Of a stretch of 64,000 nucleotides of DNA, positions 49,483 through 61,740 are shown piece by piece. Made by a program: the position numbers and the translations under genes. The DNA is from Torreya grandis (taxonomy: Eukaryota; Streptophyta; Pinopsida; Cupressales; Taxaceae). The DNA lies in assembly GCA_037957365.1 (NCBI GenBank), contig JARHVA010002004.1, positions 2,275,001 to 2,339,000 of the forward strand, in the 5' to 3' direction. How positions within the stretch are numbered: position 1 is the first letter of the stretch; each line of letters begins with the position of its first letter. A model generated the notes under the pieces. That model was given only the letters and a program-made list of their open reading frames with translations. It did not search any database and was not told the DNA's origin.

Positions 49483-51610
49483 TAATATGGCCTAGAAATT
49501 TTGTTCCCCTGTCTATAAGACCCCATATTTGGGGGAATTCCTATCCATCACTACTTCACTATCCATCATTCTTCCTCATCTCTCGTCATTACCATCTTCC
49601 CATCTAGTCTGCTCACCTTCCATATGACCCTGATCCTAATGGTGATTGTCAGATACATGCTTTGATACTAAAGAGATATGAGTCTCAAAATGGGGAAAAT
49701 TAATGATGAAAGTATGGAGGTGATATCTATTAAAGAGTCATCTAGAACATATAATCCACTCTAAAAACAATATTTCCTTCTAACATCCAAATTCAAATAA
49801 AAATCAATTCTTCTAGATAGCTCTTCTCCTTATCATCCTTAATGGTACTGAACCTTACTTATCCCCATTCATTACCCTAAGAATACACCCTCCTACACCT
49901 ACTAACTTCATTATTAAATAAGGGTCATTAATTATTCCTCCTCCAAGATGTATAATACATTTTGTGAAAAAATCTAAATATAATCCTAATTATTTTAATT
50001 CAATTCCTAGGATTATAATCATATCTAGTTTGATCCTATCTTAATTGTTGAAAAATTATTGTTCCCTATTATCCTTGGTCAATATTCTAGGATACTTTGT
50101 ATATAGTTTGTTTTGGACAAACACCCTCTTATCCATGTAAAGAGTGGTCTTGTCAATGTCTATTTAACCAAATTCCTTGAACATATTGTTATCATTTTTA
50201 TTGTAAAATAAATCGTCATCCATTTCACACATTATTACATAGTAGTTAAATCTTAATTAGATCACAAGGCCATTTTAATTTGGTTAACATTGTAAATACT
50301 TTATACATCCTTTTAAGTTATGTTTTTTTAGAACTTTTTATTACATCATCTTGTTAATATATAAATTTAATCTATTATCCATATGTAAATCATTTTGTTA
50401 TGTCACAATTAAGTTGTCTTATTAATAGTTATGCCGTGTAAATAATTATTGTAATCTTTTATGTTGTTGTAATCAGTTTGTATGTAAATGTTTGAATTAT
50501 CTTTTTAAGTATTGTATTTTGTAAATTTTTGGTTTTGGTCTGGGAATGAGCATGGCCAAATACCCATTATGAAATTGGGAATGTCATCAATGGATTTCCT
50601 TATTTAACTCCCCATGCACTATAACTCAATGTGACCTTGACTATCCAAATGGCATAGGTACATTCTTAACTAAGTGCAATAGTAAAACTAGATTGCCAAC
50701 ATTTCATGTGGATTCGAGACACCCTACAACTTGTATCACCTAATCATCTAACTATCCCATTTGACCACCCTGACCTACTGACTAAGACATCCACCTCCTT
50801 GGTGCAGGAGGGTTTACCCATCATCAATTTGTGAGACATGATTAATTCACTAAAGGACTACGTACCTAAATATTAGCACATGTCACAAGTTATAACACAT
50901 TCCATTTCATTCTAATATCACATTATATGATTTTATACATTTAATACAACATAACAATTAAAACCTAACATCACATCATCTATCTAAAAACCATGTCATC
51001 TACATCATCATATACATGAAACTAAAACACATCCGCATCATCATATACATTAATTTAAATAACACCCATAAAACACATAATCGTAGATCATTTCTATACA
51101 TGTAAATAAATCCTAACATCCACAACACATCCAAATCTAATCATCTCCTAATTATAATTAATTAAATCCAATATCTAATCTAACCAATACATCACAATCA
51201 CATTATCAAAATATACATAAACATGTCATATACCATAATAAATCTCATCATAATCACATAAATGTCCATGAGTCATGTCAAAAAGTATATAAAATATAAG
51301 CATCATGGCCATCCATGTGCTAAGTATGATATACATGTCCAAAATACAAAAAATGTCTCATCATACCAAGATTGTGATAGTCCTGGTGGTATCCTAGCCA
51401 ATTGATGTATGAAATGAGATGTGTTGGCCTTATAAGATGGAGCTCGCTAATCTACAAGCACCACACCTTTGTAAGGACCCCTTTAGTATTGGGCCTCTCT
51501 AGTCAGACATGATATCTAAACCATCACATTTCCTAAGCCATGTCTTTATAATAGTGTTTCCCCCTCATCCTAGATCTTCTCAACTACTTATAATTCTACC
51601 TCTCACTAGC
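49483..51610. other. Spacer, low-complexity A/C-rich in part
   Basis: 49483-50560 is the flank of the gypsy remnant with no recognisable LTR. 50560-50860 is more balanced in composition, without a frame. 50880-51350 is rich in acatcatc/aaatcta phrases. 51370-51610 shows stronger composition and may be the extended C-terminal side of pseudogene X, copy B, beyond what copy A retains. Confidence 0.45.
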
Positions 51611-51800
51611 TGAATCGAGTCTAAATATGACGTACCTGACCATGTATAGTTTATATATGTGCATCTCTAGCCTAAATCTAACCAACCTAACCCTATAGGG
51701 CTTCTATCTGTGCATATCTAGTATGAATCTAACCTATCTTACACTATAGAGATATTATTTGTGCATATATGGTCCTAATCTATCCCAATAATGTGGTCAA
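51610..51800. repeat. 51-bp tandem repeat, three units
   Basis: gtgcatatctag-like markers lie at 51659, 51710 and 51761, each followed by (c/t)ctaaatctaa and preceded by an actata(t/g)ag phrase. Exactly 51 bp apart, so it preserves a 17-codon frame. Copy A has only the last unit, near 27350. Confidence 0.75.
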
Positions 51801-53380
51801 GCATCTAATACCAAGCCCATCTACATGTCTCATTATGTTATGTACCATTATAAATATACCACCTGTAGGCAATATTTGTCTCTCTCATCACTGATCATAG
51901 CCACCTTAGCCACACTCACCCTCACCTCCTACTAAAGACTATCAATTTATGCCTAGTTTTCCACACTAATAGGTGCCCTAGAAGGCCCCACAATATTAGG
52001 ACCTTTCCCGCTCACTCCCTGATCCCCCCACCAACACCTTTATCACCCCTAGCTATACCTTGATCACCCTCATCAATAACCATCAAACCCTAATCAATCC
52101 TATAATGACCATCATCCCCACCACCTCTCTCAACTTATGATTGATGCATCTATGCTTGTTATCTTCTCAATCATGCCTATGCTTATAAGATCCTTTGTAC
52201 TACCCCTTTCCTCCTTGTAACCTATGGTAGTCTCAACAATATTGGTAGATGTCTCTATCACCACCATACTATAACATCTATAGTAACTCTAGGATCTTAT
52301 ATAGCTATCTAATAATCCCATATTAAAGGAACTATGTTGTCATAATCTACCTATGTCAATCCCCTGTCAACTATATGCCCCTATTGAGGCCTCTCTCTAT
52401 CACTCTTACAAAGTAGATTCTCCTCTCCTAGGACATCCTATTAATGTCCAAACTATCTCTGTACTATATTAGAATAATATATCCCTATGATGTAATCTAT
52501 AAGACCTATCAAATAACACTTTATCAGCATGCAATTATAATATGTACCCTATGCCCACCCCCACTGTATCATCATGTATGGCATCCAAGTAATATGGTCC
52601 TTAATCAAACTATCTAATGCTTGTCTAGAAAATCTCATGTCACATACATGATCTCTCTTCACTCCCATAATGATATACCATCTAAACACTAGTAGGTGAT
52701 CAAGATTATGCACTACTCACGTGCCTAATGACCTCTTGATTTCCAGATTCTCCTAAAAAAATATTTGTATCAATAATGAGGGTTCAAAACTCATCATTCC
52801 CCTATAAACCCCCATATGAATCTCCCTATACAAGTGGCCCAACACAATAGGTCCTCATGCGAAAACTTGATAATCATGCACCATGTTTGCCACTACATCT
52901 CATAAACCTAGATGAAACCACTGATCACTCATGTCTGGTAATAATATTCCAGTAACAAGAAAGATGAATAATAGGGTCTACACATCAGTAGTCCCATCTC
53001 TGAAGTCCCTATCAATCTTAATATATGAATCACACAATTTGACCTGTAGATGTCTACACAACCGCTACACATTCATGCTCCATGACCATGACCTCCAATA
53101 TATCACATATCCTCTTATAAGTAATAAAAAAATGCACCACATGTCCACCAATGTCACTATCATCTCTTATGATGATGTGAAGATTGATCATCCCAAAATG
53201 ACACTGCTCCACCAATGCGGTGATGAGAGCCCAATTTATCTAAATGAATGACATCATGGTAATATAATATAACCTAGTCATCTTTATCACTCTAAAATCA
53301 ACTAGTCTTAGCTGATGCATCTCATGTAATACTAGTGGTCATCATAGTTTGGATGCTAGCACACCTAAATCCTCCTACAC
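51760..53380 (-). pseudogene. Unknown protein pseudogene X, copy B
   Basis: Colinear with 27340-28960 (for example atgatataccatctaaacac at 28266 and 52672; tgatgagagcccaatttatc-like at 28790 and 53221). Stops differ between the copies, so both decayed after duplication. The Gly/Asp-rich C-terminal side lies near 52010. Identity unknown; see copy A. Confidence 0.45.
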
Positions 53381-54945
53381 CACCAAACCTATCAACCCTT
53401 AATCACTACAAAATGACACCCTAACCTAAAATTTTTATATTTCATACCTACCCCAAATATCCATACCTACTCTATTTATCCATCTACCTATTCCCTTCTT
53501 ATCCCCTTACCCAAATAAGTCTTAAAAATAACCTTCATCAAAATTGCTTCTAGCTCCTAACCCTAACTTATAATTTTGGCAAACTAGATCTTCACTTCTT
53601 GTAGTTTTGGAAAAATTCAACTAACCACCTATAATCTTAAAAAACCACAAGTCACCATATGCGGTAATTTAAAACTACGATTCACCTGTTATGGTTTTGT
53701 AAAACTACAATTATCTACAAGTGATTTTTGAAAACCATGGGTACCCTTAGTAATACCTTAATAAATGTAATTAAGAAACAAAATTACAAATTATGATGGG
53801 GTACCTACTGTTTGTCCCACCTCAGCTGGTCATTAGAACTCACAAACTATTTATCTATGGTGGGAAGCACATGAGAATGCGATCCATTTTGGATAGCTCC
53901 AAGGCACAAGATTACAAAATACAAGAGTTAAAATGACTTTTGTTACCACCCATTTTTTTATTTTACCCACCATAACCCTATTCTTTTCCCCTTTCACCCT
54001 ATTTTAATCCACATTAACCCTACCCATTAATCCAAACAACTTATTCTGATTCACATGTACATTTATATATCATTTAATAACATTTCCAATAACTAATCTC
54101 CATCACACAAGTCATTGTAATCATTTTTATGGGTATAGTCTTCTATTTCCCTATTCCCTATTTAACATCCTGAGTCAAAGCTACATCATCATGAGGTCTT
54201 TTTAGATTATATTGGTAGTAATTGGCCACTTTTTAGTACCCAATGATATATTGGACACTAATTTCCATCCCATCCTCCCATGGTCACTCCAATTTATTAA
54301 AAAATGTTGAGCTATGATCCTTATATAAAATCTATCTATCATCATAACTCACTTATCTTCTATCATTTTCTCACAATGTAGATCTCCCTTGCATGCATCT
54401 GTGCATGAGAAATGTTGATAGCTCATGGCCTTATTTATCTATCCATTTCCTAAACATATGTATTTGTCTCAATATTATTTGTCTTATCGCATGAATATGT
54501 TCACCTCTCTCCTCAACATTGATCTTCAACTAGGATTCATCTTATGAGTCTAATCACCGTTACTAAGGTGCATTCCCCCTTGGGACTAGTCTTATACTTG
54601 CAATCTCTTTCCCTCAGATTTATGCTTGGGCCATCTCATCAGCTTTAGCTCAACTATCATATGGGGCATTCTAACCCCTCATCGTCTTGATCCTCACCCT
54701 ATGATCTCTTTTCAAGTGGCCACTCAATTTTTTCCTCTCTGCATGGGCCCTTGAGGGGGAAATGGTTTTTAAATGAAATACCATCACTCCCCACTTCTTC
54801 AGTGGCAATGCCCTTTTAAAGAGGTTCAAAGTATATATATCTAAATCTTATCACCCTACCTATTCCACTAATTTTGCTATTTATTACAATTATTCTTGTA
54901 ACCATAATCTTAATTAAATAATTAAATTTCATTCCCCATTTAATA
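53381..54945. other. Non-coding flank of X, copy B
   Basis: Aligns with 28961-30615. It lacks the 33-bp C run of copy A. No gene recognised. Confidence 0.6.
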
Positions 54946-55008
54946 AATTCACACTCCAAATGGATGATACCTATGTAATAATTAAATTCCATTCCCCATT
55001 CTATTATA
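54940..55008. other. Deletion junction with templated filler
   Basis: Left of here the sequence matches copy A up to about 30615; right of here it resumes at about 34549 (catatgcaataaaccc). Between them lies filler holding aatggatgatacct (also at 55083-55096) and taattaaattccattcccca (one mismatch to 54915-54934). About 3.9 kb of copy A, including the left LTR and copia RT, is absent. Confidence 0.8.
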
Positions 55009-56610
55009 TTTTGTCATATGCAATAAACCCAAGTTTTTCTAGTTGCATCATCAATAAAAGTAATAAAATAAGAAGATCCACCAATGGATGATACCTAAGC
55101 TAGTCCCCATACATCTATACACACAAGCTCTAAATTTCATCCTTTTTTATCTTCCCAAATATGAGAAATTTGACTCTCTTATGTTTTCCATACACACAGT
55201 ACTCACAAAAATCTAAATCCACCTTCTTCAAATCTGGCAACAAATTCTTTGAGTGGAGAACTTACATCTCCTTCTCACTCATGTGCCCAAGTCTGTGGTG
55301 TCATAATTTTATATCTGCTTATGTAGAAACCAAAGCAATGGAAGAGTCAACATTACCTGTAGATAAATATGATGTACCTACCTTTTCTCCTTTTACTATA
55401 ACCAATGATCCTTTAGTGACCTTCCACAATTTTTTTACAAATGTAACTATGCATCCCTCACTTCATAAATACCCTACTAAAATTAGATTTCTTCTCAACT
55501 CAAGAACATACCTCACATTTTTTTAGCAATCATTTGTTTCCATTCTATAATTTTATCTGTATCTTACCCTTACCAACAATTTTATAAGGTTCACCATCAC
55601 CCAAATAAACATGTTCAAAATTGCATTGAACATAGTCTTGAAAATATTTTGTATGGGTTGCAGTATGAAATAAAGCCCTTCAATCTAACACCCAAGAATC
55701 ATTAATATTATCTGATGAAAGGATTAAAGCATCTTGCAACACATCACCTGCTACATTTGCTTCCTTATTTTTATCATGTTGTCCTTCTTATTTTCCTTTT
55801 TGAAACCAATAACATTTCTTTAAGTGTCCTTTCTTTTCGTATATATAACACACCAATGTTCCTTTGGATTTAGATTTGTCCTTCTTAGACATCCCATGAT
55901 TCCTTAGGCCCTTTCCTCTGTCCTTTTGTCTTCTCCTATTCTCAATATTTGAAGCATTACTTGATGTCTCACCTATGTTTTTCAACACATTTATTCACTA
56001 ATAATAACACCAATAACATCATCAAATTGTCAAGTGTTTGAACTACAGATAGAATTACTCATAGGCATGAACAACCCATTCCATCTTTCTAGCAATGAGC
56101 AAAAAATTGAAAGAGATCTAACCTCATCATAAATGTTTACTCCTATATAGCTTAACCAATTTTTGACCATGTTAAATTCATTTAAATGATTAGCAACAGA
56201 CCCACCTTTTGACAAATCCATAATAAGTAAATGTTTCATAAGAAATATCTTGTTGGAGGATGAATGTTCTTCATACACTTTATCCAATGTCTTTATCACA
56301 TCCACTAGTCTCTTTTATTTTGAAATATTGAAGGCCAGTGATGATGCCAGACATGGCCATATTATTCCTAGTGCCTTTCTATCAAGAACCTCCTATTTTT
56401 TATCCTTCATAATTGTCAACTTATTTTCTATTCTGCATAATGATAGGAAAAGATCCATCTGATATAGACAGTCTTCCATTTGAATCTTCTATAGTTGGTA
56501 GTTTTAGCCATTGAATTTCTCAACATTAAACTTACATTCTTCCATCTTTGCTCTCAATCGAACCAAGTACCCTCTTTTTATACATGTTTATCTACCAAAT
56601 AAACATTCAA
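55009..56610 (-). pseudogene. Ty1/copia gag and 5' pol, copy B
   Basis: Reading leftward from the PBS: gag (56305-56030) MDVIKTLDKVYEEHSSSNKI, FLMKHLLIMDLSKGGSVANH, LNEFNMVKNWLSYIGVNIYD, the UBN2-type gag core; then 55988-55788 with a zinc knuckle CYIYEKKGHLKKCYW, in which the second Cys is Tyr and spacing is altered; then GAG-pre-integrase (about 55500-55240) and the integrase start (about 55200-55010), colinear with 35050-34550 of copy A. Truncated by the deletion at 54940-55008. It keeps exactly the 5' part that copy A lost. Confidence 0.88.
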
Positions 56611-56621
56611 CTCTAATACCA
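56611..56621 (-). other. copia primer binding site
   Basis: The minus strand reads TGGTATTAGAG, two bases inside the LTR end. One change from the plant copia initiator-Met tRNA site TGGTATCAGAG. Confidence 0.85.
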
Positions 56622-56623
56622 GT

Positions 56624-57091
56624 TGTTAGGAATATAGAAAACAAAGCAATATTAATAAAATATAGATAGAAATAAAATATAGAAAACACAACACAAGAGA
56701 AATATAGATTTAACGTGGTTCACCCAAAATGGGTTATGTCCACACAAAAGTAACTAATTCTTCTCTTATTCACTCCAACAAATAAAGGGATCAAATTGCA
56801 ATATATCAACTACAATTTTCTATTCACTCACACTCATTATGCCTCCATGATTACAATGCCCTCATATCAAAGGAGAGTTACATATTAGGGCAAAAAAACA
56901 CCGACATGATTTCTATTGTTAGATCTATGACCTAACAGTGAATGATCTAGATTTACTATAAAATTACAATATTTTAAAATGCATTTTTCACCTCTTAGAC
57001 CCCTATGATGACCTTAATGGGGGGCATTACCCCCCACACCCCCATGTTGGGAACTGGGCATTATAATAAGATCACGATCCACCATCCAATA
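56624..57091 (-). repeat. copia 5' LTR, copy B (468 bp)
   Basis: Plus strand runs from tgttaggaat to catccaata. Length agrees with the 467-bp LTR at 31631-32097. Followed by gtaag, as in copy A (36200), so both copies share the same insertion junction. Confidence 0.9.
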
Positions 57092-57240
57092 GTAAGCAAT
57101 GATGTCCAAACAAAATCTAAGGCTTAATCATTTTGAAATAATAACTTCAAATACTATAAATAAACATATTTCATTATTTTTAAATAGACATTGCAAATAA
57201 TATTCAAAACCCCTATGACATTATGGCTCATAGCCTTAGT

Positions 57241-57256
57241 GAGGTATAAATACCTC
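57241..57256 (+). promoter_or_regulatory. TATA-like box within an inverted repeat (Y-1, copy B)
   Basis: gaggtataaatacctc: GAGGTA and TACCTC are exact reverse complements around TAAA. Confidence 0.5.
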
Positions 57257-57613
57257 ACCTATAAACAATGATAACTAAACAAAATATATGGATTGGTCGT
57301 GCTAAAAAATACTAGTGGATATAAAAATGGGTCTCCTAAAATGTGCATTTATGAATCTTGAGATGTTCACCCAGTTTTCCATTTCTGCATAAGTCAAAGA
57401 AAGAAACCCAGAATAATAAAAAACCTTACGTTGCCATTAAAACTTGTAAGTCAAAATAACTCATTCTAAATGATTCATAGATCAACTACATTATAATTAA
57501 CTATAGTTTAAGAATTTAAGAAATGATGGAAAGTGAAATTTTTGATTTTAAATTTTCAACAAACATTTGAAACCATATTAGTATTTTTTAAATGATTTGG
57601 TTCACAACCCTAG

Positions 57614-57630
57614 TGAGGTATAAAAAACCT
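57614..57630 (+). promoter_or_regulatory. TATA-like box within an inverted repeat (Y-2, copy B)
   Basis: gaggtataaaaaacctc, about 373 bp after the first; same context as 36834-36850. Confidence 0.5.
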
Positions 57631-58251
57631 CTTCTATATGCAATGATGGCAACTGATGACAAGTAGTCTTGTAGTAACTTTTATTCTTCCTATCATCTCA
57701 TATGCCAAACACTTGATCTCCTCTTCCCTTCAACAACATCACGCATGCAATGTGATGTCCTAATAGGAATGAAGAGGGGACGGTGGTGTGATAAGTTCGG
57801 CATCAAATAGTGTTATGATTAGAGAATTGAATGTGAGGCAATGGATAATAATTGTAGGGTGGTGAGGTGATAATGCCTCATCACCTTGAACTTGGTGTAT
57901 TCATTTTGTGGGTTGTGCACTATTAACTAGAGTTTAAATGGCCAACTTTTGGTGCCCACTTGGATTTTTATGGGTTATTTTACTATTGTTGATCAATCAG
58001 ACCTCTAAAATATTACCATAATGACCCCTTACATGACAATCAAAACCATGGGTTCATACTACCATGTTAAATGTTTAAAATCTAAAATCAAAAAGTTGAC
58101 AGATTAGTATATCCATCAATGTCAATTTTACGTATTGATGTGACACAATTTAAATGCCACATAAATGCAAAGTTAGGCCTTAAAATTTTTTAGTCCTCTC
58201 CCTTAACGAGAGGTAGACCAAAAAAATTGCAGAGACCAAATTAAGGCCTTT

Positions 58252-58885
58252 TTTATTTCTACGATGATAAATTTGATTTGATTTTAAACAAATCACTAAA
58301 TAAATATTTATTTGTAAAGAAAATGACAAAGAAAAAATTGAAATAAAAAGTTAAATGAAGGCTTTATTTTGCAACTTTTTAATCTCAGAAAGCTTTCGGG
58401 AAGGATGTATTTAATTTTTTTAAAGCTAGGTCTTGCAAGTTAATTATACTGTTTGTATGTTTTATTAACTTGGTAATCGCTCTTTAAAAAATGCGTTTGG
58501 AAATATGAATAATTAAATAATAAACAAGATTATAAACTTTGTTTTTATTTTGTGTTGTCGATATATGGCAACTAAAAAAAATTAAACAATTTTAAATGTA
58601 ATTTAAAATATTAGATAAGCTTTGTTTATTTGTCACATAGATACATGAATTACATAAATTTATTACATAAGAGGTATTTATTTTTATCTGGCCTATTCGT
58701 TTACAAATTTCCTTATACTTTTTTACATATTTAACATAATAATACTTTCAAAAAGCATATCTTTACAGTCTGGTTCTATTGTGCGTATTTTTTTCCCAAT
58801 ATTGGTTTTATACATAATTCAAATTTCATATCTATATGAATGTATTTAAGATTTTTATTTTCTGTAAAATAACATCATTTGTTTT
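58252..58885. other. Segment present only in copy B of Y
   Basis: Flanks in copy A meet directly (taaggtccctttttacttttaaac at 37465-37488), with T-run microhomology. Inside: AT-rich, no gene and no terminal repeats recognised. It could be ancestral DNA lost from A or an insertion in B. Confidence 0.65.
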
Positions 58886-59289
58886 TTAAACTATACCACA
58901 TGCCAGGATAAATGATCCAAGTGCAGTGTATGTTTATGTTTAATAATTAATATTTGGAATTCTGGGAATTTGATTTGTATAGTGAAACATTTTATTTTTG
59001 GTCTTCTAAATTTTAAAAACAGGTTAATGTTTGTATTTTATGGTTGATGTCATTTTCTTTATATATTTTTTAAACCAATTCTTATATTTATTTATTAATT
59101 TTTTTTCAAATCACTGTAAATTTTATGCATATAGAATTAATTTCACATATTTTATCATGAAAGACATGATTTTTCTACAATTTAATTTAAAAAATATATT
59201 TTTTACAAAATATTGAAGGTTATTAATATTGTAGGGCATGGATAGAATATCTTTTCATGAAAAATATTTAAGTTTAATAAATAATTTTT

Positions 59290-59960
59290 AAAAATAGAGT
59301 TCTTCACACATAATCTGGATAAAAGTCATGCTCCACATTTGAATGGAAATATAAGAGACATAGTCAAATCTAGTCATTATGTTCCTCATTCATAAATAGA
59401 TTTAAATGAGACATATGGTGCGATTAATGTGGATGAATCTTACACTTCTTCAAATTTTTGTCAACATGCTAATCAAGGAGTTGATAATTATTCACAACAA
59501 GACTCATAAATAAAGGAAAATATTTCATTAATTCAAACATTCTAAATTGATAATATTAACGAGGAGATGAAAAAAGAATGCAAAGAGAAGATTTGACCAA
59601 AACATGTTGTGATTTAGCATTAATATTAAAGTTTGAAGAGGTGTATGAAAATGTAAACCATGGAAACCTTGGAAAATGACATTGGAATAAAGTGGAAATT
59701 GGTGTAAATGTTAGTTGTGAAACATAATTGATAGGAATTCAGTGCAAATATAAATGAACCAGGTTGAAAAAGACCTTAAAAATTAGAAACAATTGGAAAC
59801 ACCATAAGGCCTACACCTTCAACATGGATTTTTTATGAGGACATAAATTTCATTACTGAAAAAACTTACAAGCTGATTGGTCTTATTAAATGTTATGATA
59901 GAAAATAATGGGTCAATGTAAACATGCTTGCAATTGAAAAATATTTTTTAAAAAAAAGGA
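59290..59960 (+). pseudogene. PIF/Harbinger trihelix (Myb/SANT-like) ORF, copy B
   Basis: Homologous to 37921-38600: HYVPHS-like start, SNFCQHANQGVDNYS, then the trihelix block (IGIQCKYK, KKTLKIRNN-like, STWIFYEDINFITEK, LIGLIKCYD). More broken than copy A. Sequence homology with A stops at ccacct (59979-59984). Confidence 0.6.
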
Positions 59961-60212
59961 AAATCATATGAAGAAAGTCCACCTTGTTAGTGCTCCAATA
60001 TGCACTATGAGATCGTAGGCATGCCACGTCAGGGTGCTTCCGTGGAACAAAGTCAAGGGAGTGTATAAATGCATGTATGTGTGGGTCCTAGTGAGAAGCT
60101 CGGTGGAAGTCAGCCCATTGACTGCACCAAAGAAAACTTGCAAACCGGTACTTCCAAGCCCACGGTGATAAAGATGAGGGCAATATAAATGGCAGAAGGC
60201 GGAGAATGGGAT

Positions 60213-60238
60213 GCACTTTGCACCAAAATTTGGTGCAA
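60213..60238. repeat. Inverted repeat (TTGCACCAAA hairpin) 1
   Basis: Ten-bp arms TTGCACCAAA and TTTGGTGCAA separated by one base. Confidence 0.8.
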
Positions 60239-60592
60239 CATATCATGAGAAAATGTAATTTTTAAGTGAAGTATTGTATTCAAAAAATTTACAGAGGACA
60301 ATTTCTTGGTTAAAATAAGGACAAGAAATTAAAGAAAAAACACAGATTACTTCATGTAAATTTATGCTATTTATGAGAAAGACAAATCGACAGAGGGCGG
60401 AGTTTACCTTGTAATTTGCAACTAGTACCATGAAACCTGTAAGATGATGTTAGACTTCCGCATCCAGCAAGGAGGAGTGGAGGGGAATGGCGGAAAGACC
60501 GCAATTGACTACAAAATCAATAAATTTACCGATGGAGCCCTCGAAGTCCACAGATGACAAAGCAAAATGGCGGGAGGCAGGATCTCACACGT

Positions 60593-60619
60593 ACTTTGCA
60601 CCAACATTTGGTGCAAAGT
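60593..60619. repeat. Inverted repeat (ACTTTGCACCAA hairpin) 2
   Basis: Perfect 12-bp arms ACTTTGCACCAA / TTGGTGCAAAGT around CAT. Confidence 0.85.
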
Positions 60620-61602
60620 GCAGCGTGCACCCCCACTCCTATATTTCACCAAAACAAAAGGATGAAAAGTGAGCGGGAAAGGTTAATGCAAAGAACCCGT
60701 GGACTTGAACAGCAATCCAATAGGGTTTAATTATTCATATGTGCTCTTGTTGTAGGATTGAATGGTGACTACAAACGTGATGGTAAGAAAAATTTCCAGG
60801 ACAAGGAGCTCCAGGAAAGGACGTAGATTTCTCATAAATTTCATTATACCCTGGAACTTTGCAGGTTTGAGTACGAAAATGCCTATAGATCATACAATAC
60901 CCTGTTATGATCTCATTGTGGCTTGTATTCCCTAGATATTCGATCCAAACCACTTAGTCGTGTCAGATACAATCGTGGAAAATGAGAGCAAGGAGTTTTT
61001 GGTATTCATTTGATGATTGCTGAGTATTTCAGGTTTTTATTGAAAATCAATCTGACCTTTATCCTATTGTAAGAGTTGCGTGGAAGATATTGGACACGTA
61101 CTATGGCTGCAGTATGATTCTGGTCTTCATTTTTGTAACCTGTTTGACATGGACCAGGCATCACGATTATTGCATAAATAATGGAGAGTTAACTACCCTT
61201 GAAATGAAGAAGTCAAAGATGTCCATGTTTGTCAGGCAATCCAGGTTTCCTTTGTGAAAGCTCAAGATCTGGATGTATTGTGTAAAAGAAGAGAGATTGT
61301 TGTGTTGAAGCACTAACTGGAGGAAAGAGCTCGATTCTGGAAAAAAATCCCCTACAGCGTTGTGTTCTACATACCGGGTGCTTTTTTGGAAATGAAATTG
61401 GGTAAAAATCAAAAACATCCAAAATTTGCAAAGTCTCAACAACGTGTCTAAATGAGGTTCCCTGGGATGTTTCAGTCGGAGATGCACCGTAAAAAAATAA
61501 ATCTCCTAAATTACATCAAATGCACCATGCAAAATGTTTGAAGAGCTTTGGATTCCGTGGGAAAAGCATAAGGAGCAACATGGAGGAAATGGGAAGTTGA
61601 TG

Positions 61603-61740
61603 TGCACTTTGAACCAACTCAAGGTGCAATGTGCAAAAGTGCTTCTGCAGTTCCGTAAAAATTCTTGAAAAGGCATAAAGTGAAGTTTGGCAGAGCTAAG
61701 AGGTTGACTTGCATTTTGTACTAACTTTTAGTGTAAAGTG
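61603..61740. repeat. Two decayed copies of the same hairpin motif
   Basis: 61603-61633 (gcactttgaaccaa, then aaggtgcaatgtgc) and 61711-61740 (gcattttgtactaa, then ttagtgtaaagtg). About 108 bp apart, both preceded by aggaa/ga(a)gttga(c/t) phrases. Confidence 0.65.

Larger units (their letters stand above)
57092..59289. other. Non-coding block Y, copy B
   Basis: Colinear with 36200-37920, including both TATA subrepeats. 58252-58885 has no match in copy A. No gene seen. Confidence 0.6.

Noticed and set aside
61167..61487. Two minus-strand frames of 72 and 106 codons in the copy-B insertion
   Set aside because: Overlap in different frames, resemble no known protein, and lie in an internally repeated non-coding element.
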